Of a stretch of DNA of 64,000 nt, positions 23,182 through 35,223 are shown in pieces. The translations under genes and the position numbers were made by a program. This DNA is from Protonemura montana. Its lineage: Eukaryota > Arthropoda > Insecta > Plecoptera > Nemouridae. Numbering within the stretch: position 1 is the stretch's first letter; every line of letters starts with the position of its first letter. The notes below the pieces were generated by a model. The model was given only the letters and a program-made list of their open reading frames with translations, searched no databases and was not told the DNA's origin. The stretch covers positions 13,392,001-13,456,000 of the forward strand of contig OX387606.1 of the NCBI GenBank assembly GCA_947568835.1, written 5' to 3'.

Positions 23182-25221
23182 GTGGGTCATTCCATGTCAA
23201 ATCAACCGAGCAAAAAAACGTCACCTCTTAGAAATCGACCAAACTTGGTAGGATGATGATTACATGATTTCTTTGGTGGTATATTTTTTTGTTTGCCTCT
23301 GAGTCAAATGGTTCGCCTGGTACGGCCCCGAAACGGCGGGACGGCACTGAATTTTGGGGTACACGCGTCTTTTTTCTTTCTCAAATTGCGTCGGCTGTAG
23401 ATAAGATAGATTAATGAAAAAATTTTCTATTAAAGGTATTAAATGTTGTTTCATATTACATAAATTTTGTTTAGAAAAAAATCCCCCCCTTCCCCCATTT
23501 CATTTGTTCTACCCCTCTTATCTTTCAAAGTGCTATTTTTATTTTATTAAAAAAATTCAATTTGTTTGCTATAAGTATAAACTACATTTTCTGAAAGTTT
23601 CAGAGTGGGACAACGAGGGAATTTTAAGATAAAAATTAAAAAGTATCTTCGTGTGTAAAAAATCGCTTGTTTTTACATGTGTGTACGCGTATATGGGATA
23701 GTCCACACAAAATCAACACATCATTAAACCTGACCAACTTTTATGTGAAATAAAAGTATGCTTACACATAAAGTAGGCTTAGAGCAGACTTTCACTATTT
23801 TTTTCAAAATTTTTTCCCGCACCGTTCATGCGCAGTAGCAGTCCGAACTTTAGCACTTTTCAGTGTTTTGGTTCGCCTTCCACGACGTTTGGGCTTCTAG
23901 CTAACGACCCGTTAAAGATAACGAAAAAATAAAAACACTGATAGAAAGCTGAGAAAATTTAGAAAAGTTCGAATTGAAAAAAAAACTTAGAAATATAAAA
24001 ACTACGCTTAATGTACAAACATCCCCTAAATTAACAATAACAACAATTTACTCTACTTTTAACTTAACGAAAATTTAAGAGAACCTCACCAAAGAACTGG
24101 CCCAGATGATCTGAAAGTTTCGTGACGGCTAACGCGCCAGTTTCTTAAAAAAAAAAAAATCTCGATTAAATATGTGTAGAAGGTAAATTAGCACATCTCG
24201 TAAAATTGAGAAATTCCGATTCGATTCAGAAATCGTGATAAAAAATTATCTGAAAAACTTTAGCGAGTTCCATCACGAAACTTTCAGATAAGCTTAACCA
24301 GTTCTTTGGTGATGTTTCTTTAAATTTCCGTCAAGTTAAAAGTAGGGTAAATCATTTTTCTTCTCAATTTAGGGGATGTTTGTACATTAAGCGTAGTTTT
24401 TATATTTTTAAGTTTTTTTCTTCGAAATTTTCGAAATTTTCTCGGCTTTCTATCTGTGTTTTTATTTTTTCGTTATCTTTAACGGGTCGTTAGCTAGAAG
24501 CCCAAACGTCGTGGAAGGCGAACCAAAACACTGAAAAGTGCTAAAGTTGGGACTGCTACTGCGCATAAACGGTGCGGGACAAAATTTTGAAAAAATGTGC
24601 GAATGTCTGCTCTAAGCCTACTTTATGCGTAAGCATACTTTTATTTCACATAAAAGTTGGTCAGGTTTAATGATGTGTTGATTTTGTGTGAACTTTCCCA
24701 TATACGCGTACACACATGTAAAAACAAGCGATTTTTTACACACGACGATACTATTTAATTTTTATCTCAAAATTCCCTCGTTGTCCCACTCTGAAACTTT
24801 TATCAGATGGAGTTTATACTCGAAGCTATCACATAAATTTTTTTAAAGTAAATAAAATAGTACTTTGAAAGATAAAAGGGGTATAAAAAATAAAAAGGGG
24901 GAAGGGGGGGATTTTTTTTTAAACAAAATTGATGTTTTATGAAACAACATTTAATACCTTTCATAGACATTTTTTTCATTAATCTATCTTAACTACAGCC
25001 GACGCAATTTGAGAAAGAAAAGAGGCGCGTGTACCCCAAAATTCAGTGCCGTCCCGCCGTTTTGGGGCCGTACCGGGCGAACCATTTGACTCAGAGGCAA
25101 ACGAAAAAATATACCAACAAAAGAAATCATGTAATCATCATCCTACCAAGTTTGGTCGATTTCTAAGAGGTGACGGTCAATTTTCCAAAAAAATTGGTTG
25201 AATTGACATGGAATGACCCAC
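23182..25221. mobile_element. 2.04 kb foldback element (near-perfect long palindrome)
   Basis: The left end GTGGGTCATTCCATGTCAA is matched, inverted, by the right end at 25221. The two arms of about 950 bp are near-identical in inverse order through their whole length: the TACGGCCCCGAAACGGCGGG region (23.32 kb) mirrors 25.07 kb, ATCATTAAACCTGACCAACT (23.72 kb) mirrors 24.66 kb, and CTGAAAGTTTCGTGA (24.11 kb) mirrors 24.27 kb. A spacer of about 130 bp lies at 24.13-24.26 kb. There are no long ORFs. Target duplications are not obvious. It sits in unit B only. Confidence 0.85.
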
Positions 25222-25301
25222 ATGTTCCTACTAGATCTTTTTAAGAATCCGTATACACGTGTCTTTTCTTGTAGTCCCAGGTAAGTGAAGAGTTATTGAA
25301 C

Positions 25302-25710
25302 CCGTCCTGTAGGGCCCGTCCTGTAGGGCCCGTCCTGTTGTCTGTGGGTGAAAGGCCCACCCTGGTGTCCATGGGTGGAAGGTCCGCCCTGGTGTCCATG
25401 GGTGAAAGGCCCACCCTGATGTCCGTGGGTGAAAGGCCCACCCTGGTGTCCATGGGTGAAAGGCCCACCCTGGTGTCCGTGGGTGAAAGGCCCACCCTGG
25501 TGTCCATGGGTGAAAGGCCCACCCTGGTGTCCATAGGTGAAAGGCCCACCCTGGTGTCCATGGGTAAAAAGGCCCACCCTGGTGTCCATGGGTGAAAGGT
25601 CCACCCTGGTGTCCATGGGTGAAAGGCCCACCCTGGTGTCCGCGGGTGAAAGGTCCGCCCTGATGTCCGTGGGTGGACGGACATCAGGGCGGACCTTTCA
25701 CCCTCGGACA
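25302..25710. repeat. 27-bp VNTR ending in an inverted unit
   Basis: Three copies of a 14-bp CCCGTCCTGTAGGG-like unit (25302-25339) are followed by about 12 tandem copies of a 27-bp unit (GTGTCCATGGGTGAAAGG plus CCCACCCTG). Unit variants differ by ATG/GTG, CAT/CGT and CCC/TCC. One copy has an extra base (GGTAAAAAGG). The last unit (25644-25670) is repeated as an exact inverse copy (25677-25703) after a 6-base loop. Because 27 is a multiple of three, long open frames appear on both strands; these are not evidence of a gene. Confidence 0.9.
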
Positions 25711-25714
25711 ACAG

Positions 25715-28700
25715 AGAGATCAGATTATTGACAGCCATACTGTAAACTATCAGGGCAAACACCATGGTCAACATCCCCTGTCTCGAGTACGTGGTAAAAA
25801 CGACCCCTGTAAAAATTGACTTGGAGGTAGAAAGAACTGGACAGCACATACCCCAAGCCAAATTAGCAACAGAAAATCGAACGATACCAGTAAAGACTTC
25901 ACCATATTCTATCAAAACATTAGATCGATCTGGGGGGAAAACTAGAGATCTCGAAATAAGATAAAGAAAAAGGAATAGACATTATATTATTAACCGAACA
26001 TTGGTAAAATAAGAACAATATAGATTCCATAGTGATAGAAGGCTTTCAACGATCATCCATATTGGTACGAGAAGCCCCATATACGGCGGTACCTGTTTAT
26101 TTACAAGACACTCATCATTCATGGCAAGACGTTACCGAAAGATCAGATTTAGTGAAACTAAGCATAGAAAAGGTCTTTGAATGCTCGGCAATCGAGATCA
26201 AAAGCTATAATATAATCGTAATTTATATTTATAGATCACCCTGTGGTTGTGTAAAAATGTTCATGGAAAAATTAGGACAGACAATAGCAAAAATATCTCA
26301 TGAAAACGGGAATAAAACAATACTCATTACTGGAGATATAAATTTGAATACTATGAACAATCACCCCATAAAACAAGAATTAAATACATTACTGAGTTCA
26401 TATAACCTCCGACTGCTAATTAACGAGCCAACACGGGTCACTTACCATACGAAAAGCTGCATTGACAACGTAATCACAAACCTGAGTAGAGAAGAAGTGA
26501 CGTGCAAAATTGAGGAAACCGGATTATCAGACCACAAAGCAATAACAATACTTTTTAAATCGAAAGAGTCTAATAGATCAAATAAACAGGGAGATAAACT
26601 TGGTTTCACCAAAAAGAGGTACTGCAATAAGATTAACTACAAAAAAATGATCTCACTTCTACAAAGACAGGGCTGGGAGAAATTGAAACAAGATCTAACT
26701 TTAAATTAAAAAATTAAAAAATTTCTGAACATATTCCACGTCCACTTCAACAAAGCATACCCAAAACAAGTGAGAAAAATCAGACCCCGGAAAAACTCAG
26801 CGTGGATAACAAAAGGAATAGTAATTTCTTGCAAACACAAACGCAGGATTATTGAATTAGGCAAATAAATAAATAGTGACATTTGGCACAACCATATCAA
26901 AAACTATACCAAATGCTTAAAAAAAGTAATAAACGCAGCAAAAAAACAATGTATCCATACATGCATAGCTAAATCTGATAATATAAGTAAAGCAGTTTGG
27001 AACACATAGATAAAGAATTGAGAAGAAACAACAAAAGAAACTTCAAAAATATAAAACTACCAGTAAATGGGAAGGAAATAGTGGCAGCATACGACGTCGC
27101 AAGCAGCTTTAATAACTTCTTTCTTAACAATATAAAAAGCATGAAATACTTAAATACCAACAAAACTGATACACATCCGGCCATACGTAAACTTGGTACT
27201 AGCTGTCACAAATCGATGTTTCTATTCCCAGTGACGGAAACAGAGATAAAACATATTATATACAAACTAAAGAACAAAATGAGATCTGGACTTGATGAAA
27301 TCCCCATTACCGTAATAAAAAAATGTGCAATATATCTGCTTGAGCCATTAGCGGAGCCAATTAACACGTCACAAGCTACAGGTAATTTCCCTAACATATA
27401 AGACAGAAAACAGGAGTGATCCAAACAACTATCGCCCAGTACAACTACTACCGTCATTTTCCAAAATACTCGAAAAAGTAGTGTACAACAGACTCGTTAA
27501 CTTCATGGAAAAAAATGGTCTATTAATAAAACAACAACATGGATTTAGGAGAAACAAATCAACTGAAACAGCTATCTTTCAATATTTAATAAATATCACT
27601 TCTTCTTTAAGTCAAGGAAAGCATACAGTCGGGATACTAAAGCATTCGACTCCGTAAACCACGAAATTTTACTGCGAAAGTTAAATCACTATGGAGTGCG
27701 TGGCACAGCAAACAAATGGTGCAGATCTTTCCTTGAAAATAGGAAACAACGAGTGGTAATCAGTGAAAAAAATTCAGAAAATAATATAGGAATTCACTTT
27801 TCTGATGAGGGGCATAATGAGCAAGGAGTCCCGCAAGGAGCTATCCTGGCTCCTTTGCTTTTCTTAATTTACGTAAATGATATGCCTGCTAACATAAAAG
27901 ATGGTAAAGTGACTATCTTTGCAGATGATACAAGTATGCTTATAACAGACAACTCTTTATAGGGTGTGAACGAAAAAGCAAACTTGGCAATGAAAGAATT
28001 ATCAAACTGGTTAAATTCCAATCAACTGAAACTAAACGCAAGCAAAACAAAGGGTATATCGTTCAAAACAAGGGGCTCTCAGGTCAATCACATAAACATC
28101 AACGTCGGTAAAGAAATATTTATAAAAAAAAAGTAAAAGAAACCACTTTTCTGGGCATCGAACTTGACCACGAATTAAATTGGAAGGTCACATCAACAAA
28201 GTACAGAGCAAATTGGCTTAACTATGCTATGCCATAAGAGCTCTTAAGCCGACCACTTCGATAAACACCCTAAAAATAACATACCTAAATAACATACCTA
28301 AAAAGAAAAAAATATTTACTCTCCAAAAAAGAGCAGTAAACATTATCCTGAAACTTGACCAAAAGTCCACATGCCGAAACCAGTTTAAAAAATTAAAAAA
28401 TTAACATTTCCAAGCCTATACTAACTCAATCTACTGTATTTTATAAGAAAAAACTCTAGTTAATTCCCGGTACCAAAGCCCCAAAACAAAACTAGAAACA
28501 AAGGAAACTTTGAAATTGAACCAGAAAATAGAACTCAAATTAGAAATCAGGCCAAACAACAAGGACTGAGACTCTTCAATATGCTACCGGAGACTTTTAA
28601 GAACCCGACTGTACAAAAATTTAAAACAAGACTAAAAAATGTCTTAGTGGAACTAGAATTTTACAATATGGACGAGTTTCTGTGTTTTTGTCAGAATGCT

Positions 28701-28870
28701 AAAAATGTGTAAATACTTTGTAATTTAGGACTCAACTGATGTTTTAGAATTAATTTGATTGTTTCTCAAATAGAATATATAATGTAATAAAAAATTAATT
28801 TTAAGTACCTACCTATGACATGTCTGTACATTCAAAGGAATTCTTTGGACAATAATCAAATACAAGTAAA
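25715..28870 (+). mobile_element. Defective non-LTR retrotransposon (LINE, Jockey/CR1-like)
   Basis: An endonuclease region of the exonuclease-endonuclease-phosphatase type spans about 25.9-26.6 kb (GIDIILLTEH, GDINLN near 26.33 kb, IDNVITN, SDHKA near 26.53 kb). A reverse transcriptase follows at about 27.24-28.12 kb (KAFDSVNHEILL, QGVPQGA, FADDTS near 27.92 kb, QLKLNASKTK). Several frameshifts and stops separate the pieces (for example after ATGNFPNI at 27.4 kb and after TDNSL at 27.96 kb), so it is inactive. It interrupts a block that is continuous in unit A (GAAGAGTTATT / AAAATCACTCC). Whether the VNTR upstream is its 5' UTR is unknown. Confidence 0.85.
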
Positions 28871-29012
28871 TACAAAATCACTCCACCCAGTTGGTCGTCA
28901 CTCAGAATGCAGGGGACTAAGGTAAGTAGAGGTAAGTAGAGGTATTCTTCGTACCTTGGCTTGTGTCCTCCTAGGGCGGTACCCCCTCTAAATGATGTAT
29001 TTTCCTCTTGAA

Positions 29013-29452
29013 TTAATTGATTTGTGGGGTTTAACGACTCACTGTTTTGACAACGGGCACTGTGGTACTGGTCTTATGGCGTCAGTGAATGAGTAGATGA
29101 TGACGAGGATGATGATGAACCTAACATAGCCTAGAAGGGAGGAGGGGAAACCCGGTGCCGGCACATGGCCTACTCCTGTTGAAAAGTACCAAGGGGATAA
29201 CCGGTTTAACGTCCCTTCCGAAGGACGGTACAATGCGAAAAACAGGACTACCCCACAAATCCAGGCTTTCGAGAGGTTGATAAACGAGGCGAGTGAAGTG
29301 GTTGTACTAACTTTCATCCCTTCAACCTCTCTCCCGAACAGAACTAGTCATGTGATTGATGGTCACCCACCCAATACCTGACATCAGCGCAGTGTTGCTT
29401 AACTTCTGTGATCTCATGAGAACCAGTGTTTCCATCACGTCAAACCATTACG
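29013..29452 (-). mobile_element. 5S-derived SINE, copy 4, full length with target duplication
   Basis: Full-length minus-strand copy of about 440 bp. The head (29452 to about 29360) matches 5S rRNA: GGTTCTCATGAGATCAC, AGAAGTTAAGCAACA, then TATTGGGTGGGTGACC. The body has CCGTCCTTCGGAAGGGACG and GTGCCGGCACCGGG. The tail reads CGTTAAACCCCACAAATCAA. The 13-bp flanks TTTTCCTCTTGAA (29000-29012) and TTTTTCTCTTGAA (29453-29465) are the target duplication. Unit A carries the uninterrupted site (TTTTCCTCTTGGA near 15.81 kb). Confidence 0.9.
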
Positions 29453-29465
29453 TTTTTCTCTTGAA

Positions 29466-29483
29466 GGGGGGGGGGGGGGGGGG
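29466..29483 (+). repeat. G18 homopolymer
   Basis: Run of 18 G directly after the right target duplication of SINE copy 4. Other long runs are G15 at 18653-18667, G12 at 46096-46107, G13 at 46339-46351, G19 at 48065-48083 and C14 at 57988-58001. Confidence 0.95.
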
Positions 29484-29906
29484 TGCAATAAGTAGTTCAT
29501 ATATTAATAATAATTATTAATAATACATTGTTTCGTTACTTTTCCGTGGAAATAAATCAATCAAATCAAAGCCTCTAATTATGTTTATCTGAGCTTTCAA
29601 AGCATAGCTATAAGTTGAGCCTGCGGTAAGAAGAGTAGGTAAAGCATGGGCTTTGCGAAATACAGAAATAACATTCAGTTTTCACTCACTTTCCTGAACT
29701 ATTGTTACGTTTGAATTCTCTGCATATTAGCGCGCTCCCAGTTCCTTGAATTGCTGTCATTCATGACAGCTGCTGTCAGCTGGAAGTGGGAGTGTGTATT
29801 GGGAATTGGGAGTCTGCGGTTCGAGGGGTGGGTGGATCCATGAATGAAAGTTTTTAACGAGTGGTTAATGCTGTTTTCCTGCTTTGTGTGGTGAAATCAT
29901 TGGAAA

Positions 29907-32900
29907 ATGGCTGAATTCGTCAGAGGTGGTCCAGGAACAGGAATAATTTTGCCCAAAGAAAAGTTGCATGGTTCACCCAGTACTGGAAGTGACGAGGGTC
30001 ATGATGTTGCCATTGGGGAAGAATTTGATCCCTTTCTTGGTGATGAAGGGGATGGTGGTAATGCAACAACAAACAATGTAGCACCTCCGGAAAACCAGTA
30101 AGCGGCCTATCTTCGCTACCGTGTTGAACTTCCTGATGATCCATCTATACCAATAAAGTAATTAAAATCGTTGTCTTTCTGTGTAGGTGGTATCACGGTC
30201 GACTAGATAGATACACCGCAGAAGAGCGTTTATGGCAAGCGACAAAGATGGGAAGTTACCTTGTTCGCGAAAGCGACAGAAAACCTGGCTCATATGTGTT
30301 ATCTTATTTAGGAAAGACTGGCATCAACCACTTTAGGTATGTTGTTATTACTTGCACCTGCTACTTCATAATTTAGGAATAAAAAAGATACATTGAGTTA
30401 AATGCATTATTTATGTCGAAATGCTTCAAAATGATGATGCCACATTCTCATTCTTTAGAATAACTGCAGTTTGCGGAGACTTCTACATTGGCGGCCGACA
30501 GTTTGATTCTTTGTCTAACCTTATCGGTTACTACACGAGTTGTTCAGATCTGCTTAAGCGCGAGCGTTTAATACACCCCGTTCCACCTCCTGAGCCAGTT
30601 AATGATAAGAAGCGTATCGTGGCTATTCTTCCATACACAAAAATGCCTGATACAGACGAACTCACTTTTCAAAAGGGAGATATTTTCTTTGTACATAATG
30701 ATATGGGAGACGGTTGGTTGTGGGTGACCGCACATCGAACGGGGGAACAAGGCATGATATTCCGTGATCTTGTTGATGATCTCGATGAAAATATAGACCC
30801 CAACACTGTGTTTTGCTGGTTTCATCCTGATGTCACTAAAAGTGAAGCAGTCGACATGCTAGTTAAAGGTGCGTTTGGTGCTTGAAAATCGTAGCATTAT
30901 TCGTCCTTCACTAGAAGTTGCAATAGAATATGGCAATTTAAAAGTTAAACATTTTAAAATAATAAAAACAATGTTGTGTTTCAGCTGGCCCAGGAAGCTT
31001 TTTGGTTCGCCCAAGTGATAACTCACCTGGCGACTATTCTCTCTTTTTCCACATAAACAATCAGATCCAGCGTTTCCGAATTGAGAAGAAAGGTGTTCGA
31101 TACCTGATGGGAGGTCGCACTTTTGAATGCCTCGATGCTGTTATAAATCGCTACAGAAAGGAACAAATCGTCGAAGGTCACACTCTTGTACTGGCAGTTG
31201 GAAGGGTATGCTTCTACTTGCTAGTTACTACCTCTTCTGTGAACAGTAGTAGTTATTTTTACTTTTAATTTCATTAAATACAAGTCAAGATCTGTTATAC
31301 TGATCGTTAACATAGTCAGGACATAGAGGTTGAAGAGAAATAACAAAATAATCAATGTTTTTCCTAGACCATGGCTGATGGCGATGGAACTTTCAAGTCA
31401 AAAGAAGTGCAGCACGCTGAACAAATCTATGCGACGCTCCGTGAATGCAGAGAACAATCTGGCTTAAAAAAGAACAAGGGAATCAAAATGCAAGGATATT
31501 TGAACAAGAAAAGTGAAAAGAACAAGAAATGGAAAGCCATGTACTTTGTTCTGGTTATAGAAGGAACTGACACGTTTCTATACTTTTTTGACAACCCAAA
31601 ACGTACCAAGCCAAAAGGTCTAATCGACTTGAGCTGCGCATATCTCTACCAGATGCACGACTCTGTGTTCGATCAACCACATTGCTTCCAGCTCGTCGAA
31701 CGAGCACTGCCATGCCTGGCCACCATTACGTACCTGTGTTCAAACTCTGCTGATACTACTCAGGTAACTTGCAGAGTTCAGATGCTCACTGAGGGATACA
31801 TTTTACTGATAAATGGTACAACCATAACTTCAGGGCAGTGATGTCCTTAGGTTTTTCACAAACCCAGACTAATACTACAAAGTTTTAAATCTTATTTTGG
31901 CCTCTTGGCTGCCAGAAAGATGAAATGTCAATTTAAACCCTTAATCTGATTAAAAAAAAAAAAAAAAGATTAGCAGTAAAGGAATATATTTTTCACAAAT
32001 TGTAAGTAGCCAGTGCAGTTAATTGATAAATATTGCTCAATAAATAAACCACCATTTCTTTCAATAAAACTTGAAACAGAAAAAATTAACTTAAAGCAAA
32101 CTACTAACATCAAGTACTAACATCCATTTGTTAGCGTCCAGATTTAAAATTGCAATTTGTAGTTAAGGAAAATGTAAAATCATTTTTCTGAACAGAAAAT
32201 AAGTGAGGAGGTACTAGCGTACTTATAAGCCAAAGAGGTTGCGGAAACTCCAAATTTCAATTATGTGTAGTTGTGGAAGAATTCATTACCTCATCAAGGA
32301 ATCCTTTTAAGTCCAAACTATCATTGCAAGTAGTAGCAATATGTAGCTCTCAACTGCTTTACCATAATTTATAATCCTATGTGTGTTATGTGCAGGATTG
32401 GATTACGGCCTTGAAACCACTGTGCGTCACGCAACAAGTGGCACGGTCGCCAAAGGCACAGAGGCTCCGAGAACTTCGCTGTTTGCAGCTCCACGTTTTG
32501 GACGCACACCGTCTTCCTTACAAGCTCGTCCCGAATCCGTTCTGCATTATTTCATTGAATCAAATCAAAGTTGCACGCACAAAGGTGAAAAACGGTCCAG
32601 ATCCGGTCTGGGACGAAGAATTTGTTTTAGAGTAAGTAGATTACCAACTTTTTTTGCCTTTTGGTTTCTTTTCGTTAAAAATGTATTGTGCTCCAAGGTT
32701 CCTCCATCATACTTGCAATTCCTGGCCTTGTTTGGTTAGCATCAAATTAGCCAGTGGTGGATATTGGTGGGGCCAATAATATTTCAAAATTCTTTTCTAT
32801 TCCAAACTCTTTATCTCATTGCTATGACCCAGGAAAAGTTCAGATAGTGGCAGGGTACAAAACAATTGTTGGGGCCATCACAGCAGGTATGGCAGCTTAG

Positions 32901-35223
32901 AAAAACATGGGCAATGTATGGTGATTTAAGTGCTTTGAGTCTAAAGGCTTTTTCTGAATTTCAGTGATGTTCCTCCCGATGTTATCACGTTTACCATAAC
33001 AATTTACAACAAAGGCAAGCGATCCAAAGATACAGAAGTTGCTGAACTTACTGTAGAGCTTGCCACTTTGACCAATGGAGATGAGGTAAACAAAATTCGA
33101 GCCCAAACCATATTCAATGTTTGATCTTTAATTTACCTGTTTAAATTTTAAATGCATTGTGGTTTCGTCTGACTAGAACGAAGACTGGTACCCGTTGTCA
33201 GGGATGACGCCGATCGGGGAATGGGGATCTCTGCGACTGCGCACGCGATACGTCCACGATCTCATAATGCCGCAGGAAGAGTATTCCCCGATGCAAGAAC
33301 TGATTCTTGACCCTTCGCTCGAGGTGGTGCATGCTTTGGCCGATGTCTGCCATCTGGATCGAGTGCCGCTCGCCAATTCCCTGCTACGGATCTTCAGGTG
33401 GGAACTTACATCTACATTGGATTTCATCCTAGTGCTCATAAGTTGCAAGGGCTACCCCAAGTATTAACTTTATAATGAAGTTAGGGTTTGGATAATCAGT
33501 GGCTGAGCCCTATAGTAAGTCCTCAATCAGCCCTATGAGGTATTTTTAATTAAATGCAGATTTGTCCGCACTTCATGGGCACTTTCGACTTCATTTGTAG
33601 GTATGAAAGGAAGGAGGCAGAACTGATGAAATCATTGAATGAAGCAGAGATAGAGAAAGAAGAAGAAACGTCTACCCTTTTCCGGGCTGCTTCGCTAACT
33701 ACAACCTTGATGGATTTGTACATGAAATCCGTTTGTACGGGATTCCTCAATTCGGCTATTCTGGACACGATTATAAAGCTGCAGGAAACGAAACAGTCTT
33801 GCGAGGTAAAACACATACATTTTACATTTATTTTTGCTTGATTGACTTTCTTTGTTGTTGAGCATTGTTTACCCTGTTGATTCGATTTCTTTTTAGCTGA
33901 ACCCGACGAAAATGGACTCACCCGATGATGCATGTAATAATGCCGAGTTCCTACTCCAGATTTTGGATGAAGTCACTTTATCCATTTTCATGTCGGCAGA
34001 TGCATGTCCAAAGTGAGTACAATTATTAGAAATAGATTCTTGCTTTTTTTTATAGCATTCTAGAATGTTTTATTACCTGAAACATCAATAGTCAGTCTAT
34101 TTTGTCTCATTTCAATTTTAAACGACTTGCAGGACGGTACGTTACATCTGTGGTTGCCTACAACGTACTGTGATGGGAAAATGGCCTCATGAGCGCTTTG
34201 TTCGAACAAGAGTCGTCAGCGGTTTCATATTCCTGCGGTTACTATGTCCTGCTTTACTGAACCCGCGACAATTCAATTTGATATCAGGTAAAAGAAATGC
34301 CACATCCTTGCTTCTTTGCTAGTTCGATACTTTTCTGTTCGGAATCTAACTATCTTTTTATGGTTACAGAGCCACCCATTCCAACAGCTTCACGATCACT
34401 GATTATGGTGGCCAAATGCCTGCAAAATCTTGCCAATTTAGTCGAGTTTGGTGGAAAAGAGCCGTACATGGAAGTAGTCAATCCGTTCATTCTCAAGAAT
34501 AAAGAACGAATGGTAGTGTTTCTCGACCAACTTTCCGTAAGTCTGCCGATCGATCTTGTATCCAGACACAGTGATGCCCTGCTTTTTAAACAATCTCTTA
34601 GGAAACCTTATGAGTCTGGAATGTCAGTAGGAACTTAAAATAATCTTCATTCGTTGCAAAGTCAAGACTCCCTTACATTCTGCTACCCAACTCAATTACC
34701 TGATCGCATTCTCGTACACACTTGTACCATGCATAACTCCTAGCGAGCAAGTAGTAAACCACAACGTGAAAATAAATAATCTGAAACCAAGAACCAAGCC
34801 TCTGAACCCAAGGCTCCTTAATATTATGCACCTTTAATATTGGTATTTATCTTCAAAGCTTAATTATGTTCTAATCCCAATTAGAATCTGGTGGAAAAAC
34901 CTGAATCGGAAGAGGCTCGAGTCAAAGGCGACCCTGCTCGCGATTTAGGAACAATACATCACATTTGCGTGTCGCACTTGAAGGAGTTACAAACGCTCAG
35001 CAAATCTCAGGTTGGTTAATTACTCAAGTTTTAATAACATAACTGGTTTTGTACGATTCTAATAACTTCTGACTAGGTGTATTTAAAACCTTTGGATAGG
35101 ATTAGGTACTAGCAGTAGAATGTAACAAAAATCCTTCTTCTCCAGGCAACTATCAAGAAACTGGTGACCGTGACAGAGATGCTAAGCAAACACAAACAGA
35201 AATACCTCGAAATGATAAGATAG
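29907..35223 (+). CDS. vap: RASA1/vap-type Ras GTPase-activating protein, 14 exons, 930 aa
   Basis: Exons: 29907-30097, 30187-30336, 30459-30868, 30985-31205, 31368-31763, 32396-32631, 32965-33085, 33177-33397, 33601-33805, 33897-34012, 34133-34287, 34370-34536, 34885-35010 and 35146-35223 (2793 nt). Domains in order: acidic N-terminus; SH2 (65-150, YLVRES with R91); SH3 (about 166-225, ILPYTKM); SH2 (about 236-320, FLVRPSD with R259); PH (about 363-465, GYLNKKSEKNKKWK); C2 (about 485-600); RasGAP (about 640-870). The RasGAP domain has arginine finger R677 in TLFRAAS and the GFIFLRLLCPALLNPR motif. It should speed GTP hydrolysis by Ras at the membrane after SH2 docking on phosphotyrosines. 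This domain order is specific to p120RasGAP, called vacuolar peduncle in flies. The start is the first ATG in a short 5' leader. All key residues are present. Confidence 0.95.

Larger units (their letters stand above)
16120..29700. repeat. Segmental duplication unit B
   Basis: Second copy of unit A, expanded by insertions: a hAT-like element (17.68-18.72 kb), a small inverted-repeat insert (22.2-22.34 kb), a 2.04 kb palindrome (23.18-25.22 kb), a VNTR plus non-LTR element (25.3-28.87 kb) and a SINE (29.01-29.45 kb). Removing these leaves about 6.5 kb, close to the length of unit A. The unit ends just upstream of the RasGAP gene, at a block matching the end of unit A (15.99-16.06 / 29.62-29.69 kb). 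Confidence 0.85.

Noticed and set aside
25241-25915. Minus-strand ORF of 224 codons with MDTRVGLSP repeats
   Set aside because: It is created by the 27-bp VNTR, which keeps all frames open; an ORF also exists on the other strand, and the protein has no start context or domain.
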